64,000 nucleotides of DNA, taken from contig NZ_VTYQ01000009.1 in assembly GCF_013113835.1 (NCBI RefSeq), forward strand, positions 1-64,000. Direction: 5' to 3'. The stretch comes from Vibrio sp. RE88. GTDB taxonomy: Bacteria; Pseudomonadota; Gammaproteobacteria; Enterobacterales; Vibrionaceae. The translations under genes and the position numbers were made by a program. Positions 60,696-64,000 of the stretch are shown piece by piece; position 1 is the stretch's first letter; every line of letters starts with the position of its first letter. A model generated the notes under the pieces. The model saw nothing but the letters and a program-made list of their open reading frames with translations. It made no database searches and was not told the origin of the DNA.

Positions 60696-60910
60696 AATTC
60701 TCTCCTAATAAGAGTAGGTTAAACGTTGTGCCAGCCAATCTCTGATTCAGCCGACACGAGGAGCGAGAATTATAGGGGATGCTCGTTGCTTAAGCAATAG
60801 GTATTTACGCACTTCGCACGGGAGGCGGAGACGAAGGCCGTTCCGTTATTGCCCTTTTCTGTTACACTTAGCGGATTAAAAGCTACCTATTTGAAATAAC
60901 AGGATTCCTT

Positions 60911-61609
60911 ATGAAAATCGGCATCATCGGTGCAATGGAGCAAGAAGTCTCTATTCTTAAGCAAGCTATTGAAAACTGCAAAGAAGTATCAAAAGCGGGT
61001 TGCACTTTCTTCTCTGGTCAACTGAACGGCGTGGACGTCGTCCTACTTCAATCTGGTATCGGTAAAGTTGCAGCAGCAATCGGTACCACTGTCTTGCTTG
61101 ATGAATACCAACCAGATGTTGTCATCAATACAGGTTCTGCGGGTGGTTTTGATTCAACACTGAATTTGGGCGATGTGGTTATTTCGACAGAAGTTCGTCA
61201 CCACGATGCAGATGTAACAGCGTTTGGCTATGAAATGGGGCAAATGGCCGGGCAACCTGCGGCTTTCACTGCGGATGCGAAGCTGATGGACATTGCGGAA
61301 AAAGCACTGTCACAAATGGAAGACAAACACGCTGTACGTGGCCTGATTTGTACTGGTGATACGTTTGTCTGCACCGCTGAGCGTCAGGCGTTTATCCGCC
61401 AACATTTCCCATCGGTGATTGCCGTTGAGATGGAAGCTTCTGCAATTGCTCAGGCTTGTCACCAATTTAAAGTGCCGTTTGTTGTAGTGCGTGCCATTTC
61501 AGACGTGGCTGACAAAGAGTCACCAATGAGTTTCGAAGAGTTTCTACCGCTAGCTGCAAAGAGCTCTTCTGAAATGGTCTTCAAAATGGTTGAGTTGCTT
61601 AAAGCATAA
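60911..61609 (+). CDS. mtnN: 5'-methylthioadenosine/S-adenosylhomocysteine nucleosidase
   Basis: Hydrolyses MTA and SAH (and 5'-deoxyadenosine) to adenine and the thioribosyl moiety; its product from SAH feeds LuxS autoinducer-2 synthesis. The 232 residues start MKIGIIGAMEQEVSIL with the catalytic Glu12, and include INTGSAGGFD, VEMEASAIAQ (substrate Glu) and VRAISDVAD (catalytic Asp). It heads the mtnN-cbiB-like-btuF-yadS run; E. coli has mtn-btuF-yadS. Confidence 0.97.
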   Translation: MKIGIIGAMEQEVSILKQAIENCKEVSKAGCTFFSGQLNGVDVVLLQSGIGKVAAAIGTTVLLDEYQPDVVINTGSAGGFDSTLNLGDVVISTEVRHHDADVTAFGYEMGQMAGQPAAFTADAKLMDIAEKALSQMEDKHAVRGLICTGDTFVCTAERQAFIRQHFPSVIAVEMEASAIAQACHQFKVPFVVVRAISDVADKESPMSFEEFLPLAAKSSSEMVFKMVELLKA

Positions 61610-61632
61610 TCAATAGCGAGTGGCTGATACTC

Positions 61633-62586
61633 ATGGAAGAACTTTTTAATCAGTTATACTCAAACGGAGCGCTCCTAGTGTTATGGGGCGCTTTGTTGTT
61701 TCACCTTATACTCCCTTTTCCCCGTGAAGCGCACCCTGCTATTTTATGGCACAAATTTGCTGAGCAACTGGCCGACAAGGTCAATACCAATTCCAGTTAT
61801 TCACAAAGCATGATCTCAGGCACTCTGGCTTGGTTGCTGATGATCGTCCCTATGCTCACCGTATTAATCGCGTTAAAGCCGTTGGTGTGGCAAGCCCAGT
61901 TGTTTGAGCTTGCGCTGTTATTACTCGCCATAGACTGGCGCAATACCGATAAATTCACCGTCCACTTTGTCGAAGCATTGGCCAGAGAAGATAAAGAGCA
62001 CGCTAAAATGCTCCTCAAGCCAATGGTGAATCGCTCCACCGAGTCGTTGTCTCTTCTCGGCTTAGGAAAAGCGGGCACAGAAACCCTCATCATGTCATAC
62101 GGTCGCAATGTGGTCGCAGTGCTATTTTGGTACGCCATTACAGGAGGGATTGGCGCCTTCATTTATCGTATGACGGTAGAACTCGCCCGAGCCTGGTCAC
62201 CCTCACGCGAGAAGTTTTCACCTTTTGGCCTCCCTGTCATTCGAACTGTCGCCGTTTTGGATTACATCCCATTACGCTTATTCGCCGTTATGATTGCATT
62301 GGGAAACAGAACCAGCGAAGTGTGGGCTCTGCTTAAGCAACAAGCAGCGACTTGGCCGCTACCGGGACCATCATGGTTGATCATCGCCGTCGGCGCGAAA
62401 CAAGAGCTTTCTCTCGGTGGACCTGCTATTTATGACGGCAAAAAATCAGTTCGCAGTAAGCTCGGTGGCCGAATTGCGCCGTCTGCCATACATATCGCTC
62501 AAGTGCAGCGCCTGCTGGCATGGCGAATGTTCGCCTGGATCATGGTACAAAGCGCTATCATGGGCCTCATTTATCAAGGAATCTAA
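61633..62586 (+). CDS. CbiB/CobD-family cobalamin biosynthesis membrane protein
   Basis: A 317-residue inner-membrane protein with about five hydrophobic segments and regions resembling CbiB (HPAILWHKFAEQLADKV and NVVAVLFWYAITGGIGAFIYR). CbiB joins adenosylcobyric acid to aminopropanol phosphate. It lies 23 bp after mtnN and abuts btuF, so it belongs to a corrinoid uptake and remodelling unit. Family residues seem diverged relative to enteric CbiB, so exact activity is uncertain. Confidence 0.8.
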   Translation: MEELFNQLYSNGALLVLWGALLFHLILPFPREAHPAILWHKFAEQLADKVNTNSSYSQSMISGTLAWLLMIVPMLTVLIALKPLVWQAQLFELALLLLAIDWRNTDKFTVHFVEALAREDKEHAKMLLKPMVNRSTESLSLLGLGKAGTETLIMSYGRNVVAVLFWYAITGGIGAFIYRMTVELARAWSPSREKFSPFGLPVIRTVAVLDYIPLRLFAVMIALGNRTSEVWALLKQQAATWPLPGPSWLIIAVGAKQELSLGGPAIYDGKKSVRSKLGGRIAPSAIHIAQVQRLLAWRMFAWIMVQSAIMGLIYQGI

Positions 62587-63411
62587 ATGCAGATACGGCT
62601 GCTTACCTTCATTACATTACTGGTTTCCGCGCTGGTTAACGCAGCTCCCGTGGAACGCGTTATTAGCTTGGCCCCTCACGCGACCGAAATGGCATTTGCT
62701 GCGGGGTTGGGTGACAAACTGATCGCAGTCAGTGAACACAGCGATTACCCTGAACAGGCAACAAAGCTTGAAAAAGTCTCCAACTACCAAGGTATAAAGC
62801 TCGAACGCATTATTGCGCTCCAGCCTGATCTGGTGATCGCATGGCCTGCCGGTAACCCTGCTAGAGAATTGGAAAAGCTGAAGCAATTTGGTATCAACAT
62901 TTACTACTCGACAACCAGCTCGCTGGATGACATTGCCAACAACATCGAACAATTAAGCCAATATTCTCAAGATCCATCCGTCGGACTCAATACAGCCAAG
63001 CATTATAGGAATCAGCTGGCGAAGTTTAAGCAACGCTATCAAACGGATATCCCAGTAAGGTATTTCTATCAGCTGAGCGAACAGCCGATAATTACCGTTG
63101 CAAAAGGGAATTGGCCAAGCGAAGTATTTTCGTTTTGTGGTGGTGAGAATGTGTTTGAACAAAGTGCCGCACCCTACCCACAAGTTGGCACTGAACAAGT
63201 GGTATTAAGTAACCCAGAAGTCATCTTTACCTCAGAGCATGCCATCGCAAAAGGGAACCCTTGGCTGGACTGGAAAAAACAGTTGTCTGCGGTTGAAAAC
63301 GGATACGTCTGGTCACTGAATTCAGACTGGCTCAACCGACCGACCCCCAGAACGCTGAATGCAATCGAAGAAGTTTGTGAGCACTTCGAAATCGTCAGGC
63401 AAAATCGCTAA
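62587..63411 (+). CDS. btuF: Vitamin B12-binding periplasmic protein BtuF
   Basis: Periplasmic corrinoid-binding protein that feeds the BtuCD ABC transporter. The 274 residues have a signal peptide (about 1-20, MQIRLLTFITLLVSALVNAA) and the BtuF fold, with VERVISLAPHATEMAFAAG and LQPDLVIAWPAGNP. Its ATG follows directly on the stop codon of the cbiB-like gene, so the two are coupled. BtuC and BtuD are not in the window. Confidence 0.93.
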   Translation: MQIRLLTFITLLVSALVNAAPVERVISLAPHATEMAFAAGLGDKLIAVSEHSDYPEQATKLEKVSNYQGIKLERIIALQPDLVIAWPAGNPARELEKLKQFGINIYYSTTSSLDDIANNIEQLSQYSQDPSVGLNTAKHYRNQLAKFKQRYQTDIPVRYFYQLSEQPIITVAKGNWPSEVFSFCGGENVFEQSAAPYPQVGTEQVVLSNPEVIFTSEHAIAKGNPWLDWKKQLSAVENGYVWSLNSDWLNRPTPRTLNAIEEVCEHFEIVRQNR

Positions 63412-63494
63412 CACTGCTTAGCTCTGATACCATACAATCCGCCGTCGTTTTTATTCCTCAGGATCACTGAGCATTTGTAAGAGATATTAATCCC

Positions 63495-64000
63495 GTGGAT
63501 TCCATGCTGCTATACAGTGTCGATTTATTCGGCACCGCCATTTTCGCTGTCTCAGGAGTGCTGCTTGCCGGCCGACTCAAAATGGACCCTTTTGGTGTTG
63601 CCGTACTTGGCAGCGTTACCGCTATTGGAGGCGGTACGATTCGTGACATGGCATTAGGTGCCACCCCAGTATTCTGGATTACTGACACAAACTATTTGTG
63701 GACCATCTTGATCACCTGCCTGCTAACGATGATCATTGTTCGCCGTCCTAAACGTCTAGCTTGGTGGATTTTGCCCGTATGTGATGCCATTGGACTCGCG
63801 GTGTTCGTTGGTATTGGTGTCGATAAAACCATGGCTTATCAGGGTTCAGCACTGGTTGCGATCATCATGGGGGTGATTACCGGTTGTGGCGGCGGCATCA
63901 TCCGTGATGTGCTCGCTCGGGAAGTCCCAATGGTACTGAGAAGTGAAGTTTATGCCACGGCGTGTATTATCGGCGGGGTATTTCACACCACAGCGCTGGC
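63495..64000 (+). CDS. YadS/TRIC-family membrane protein, 5' part (partial)
   Basis: A frame starting GTG at 63495 (or ATG at 63504) stays open to the window end, about 168 codons, so the 3' end is missing. It encodes a UPF0126/TRIC-channel protein with duplicated glycine-rich motifs SVTAIGGGTIRDM and GVITGCGGGIIRDV and six or so hydrophobic segments. Such proteins are thought to be trimeric cation or glycine channels. It follows btuF by 83 bp, as yadS follows btuF in E. coli. Confidence 0.88.
   Translation, partial: MDSMLLYSVDLFGTAIFAVSGVLLAGRLKMDPFGVAVLGSVTAIGGGTIRDMALGATPVFWITDTNYLWTILITCLLTMIIVRRPKRLAWWILPVCDAIGLAVFVGIGVDKTMAYQGSALVAIIMGVITGCGGGIIRDVLAREVPMVLRSEVYATACIIGGVFHTTAL

Overview
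This 64 kb window looks like a stretch of chromosome 1 of a marine Vibrio (Gammaproteobacteria). The evidence is the set of genes recognisable as Vibrio orthologues (hlyU, nptA, nspS-mbaA, vpsR, the single-gene lytS/lytR pair next to nagZ) in an order that largely follows, from memory, the V. cholerae VC0711 to VC0646 block. Nearly all of it is vertically inherited core genome. There is no prophage, integron, CRISPR array or intact insertion sequence. The left edge cuts into the 5' end of a 16S rRNA gene whose tandem promoters lie inside the window. The right edge cuts a yadS-type membrane gene.

Layout: (1) 1-9.5 kb: rrn leader, clpB with a sigma-32 promoter, pgeF, rluD, divergent bamD, an mltF-like transglycosylase, raiA with a CRP site, and a phenylalanine attenuator (15-residue leader peptide plus alternative hairpins) ahead of pheA. 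(2) 9.5-19.3 kb: nspS-mbaA polyamine/c-di-GMP pair, yjjX, a trpR gene that has lost its DNA-binding half beside a repeat-like sequence, slt, ettA, a PilZ protein and an M23 peptidase. (3) 19.3-24.2 kb: tyrA and aroF with TyrR boxes, then a LytS/LytR-type two-component pair. (4) 24.2-33 kb: peptidoglycan recycling, murR-nagZ divergent from symporter-kinase-anmK-murQ, then a DUF2799-like lipoprotein and a CstA-family carrier preceded by five LytTR-like boxes spaced exactly 20 bp apart. (5) 33-41.2 kb: murJ, ribF-ileS-lspA, slpA-ispH and rpsT. (6) 41.3-49.8 kb: hlyU, nhaR, nptA, then thyA-lgt-TSUP-ptsP-rppH. (7) 49.8-55 kb: a 620 bp gap upstream of mutH rich in DnaA boxes (DARS2-like), a DUF6482-like gene, tas, a 38-codon small ORF upstream of a DUF1127 gene, and vpsR. 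(8) 55-64 kb: MATE pump and MarR regulator sharing a 17 bp operator, nlpI, pnp with a structured leader, rpsO, then mtnN-cbiB-like-btuF-yadS.

The genes connect in several ways. Cell-wall turnover runs from mltF, slt and nagZ through the kinase, anmK and murQ to murR. Aromatic amino acid synthesis shows three different controls: an attenuator on pheA, TyrR boxes on aroF-tyrA, and a broken trpR. c-di-GMP signalling is represented by nspS-mbaA, the PilZ protein and vpsR. The LytS/LytR pair probably controls the CstA-family carrier about 7 kb away.

The observations most worth checking are the LytTR box array, the DARS2-like cluster, the truncated trpR, the small ORF plus hairpin upstream of DUF1127, the paired MarR operators and the long inverted repeat after pheA. 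All family and synteny statements rest on recognition from memory; no database search was run.
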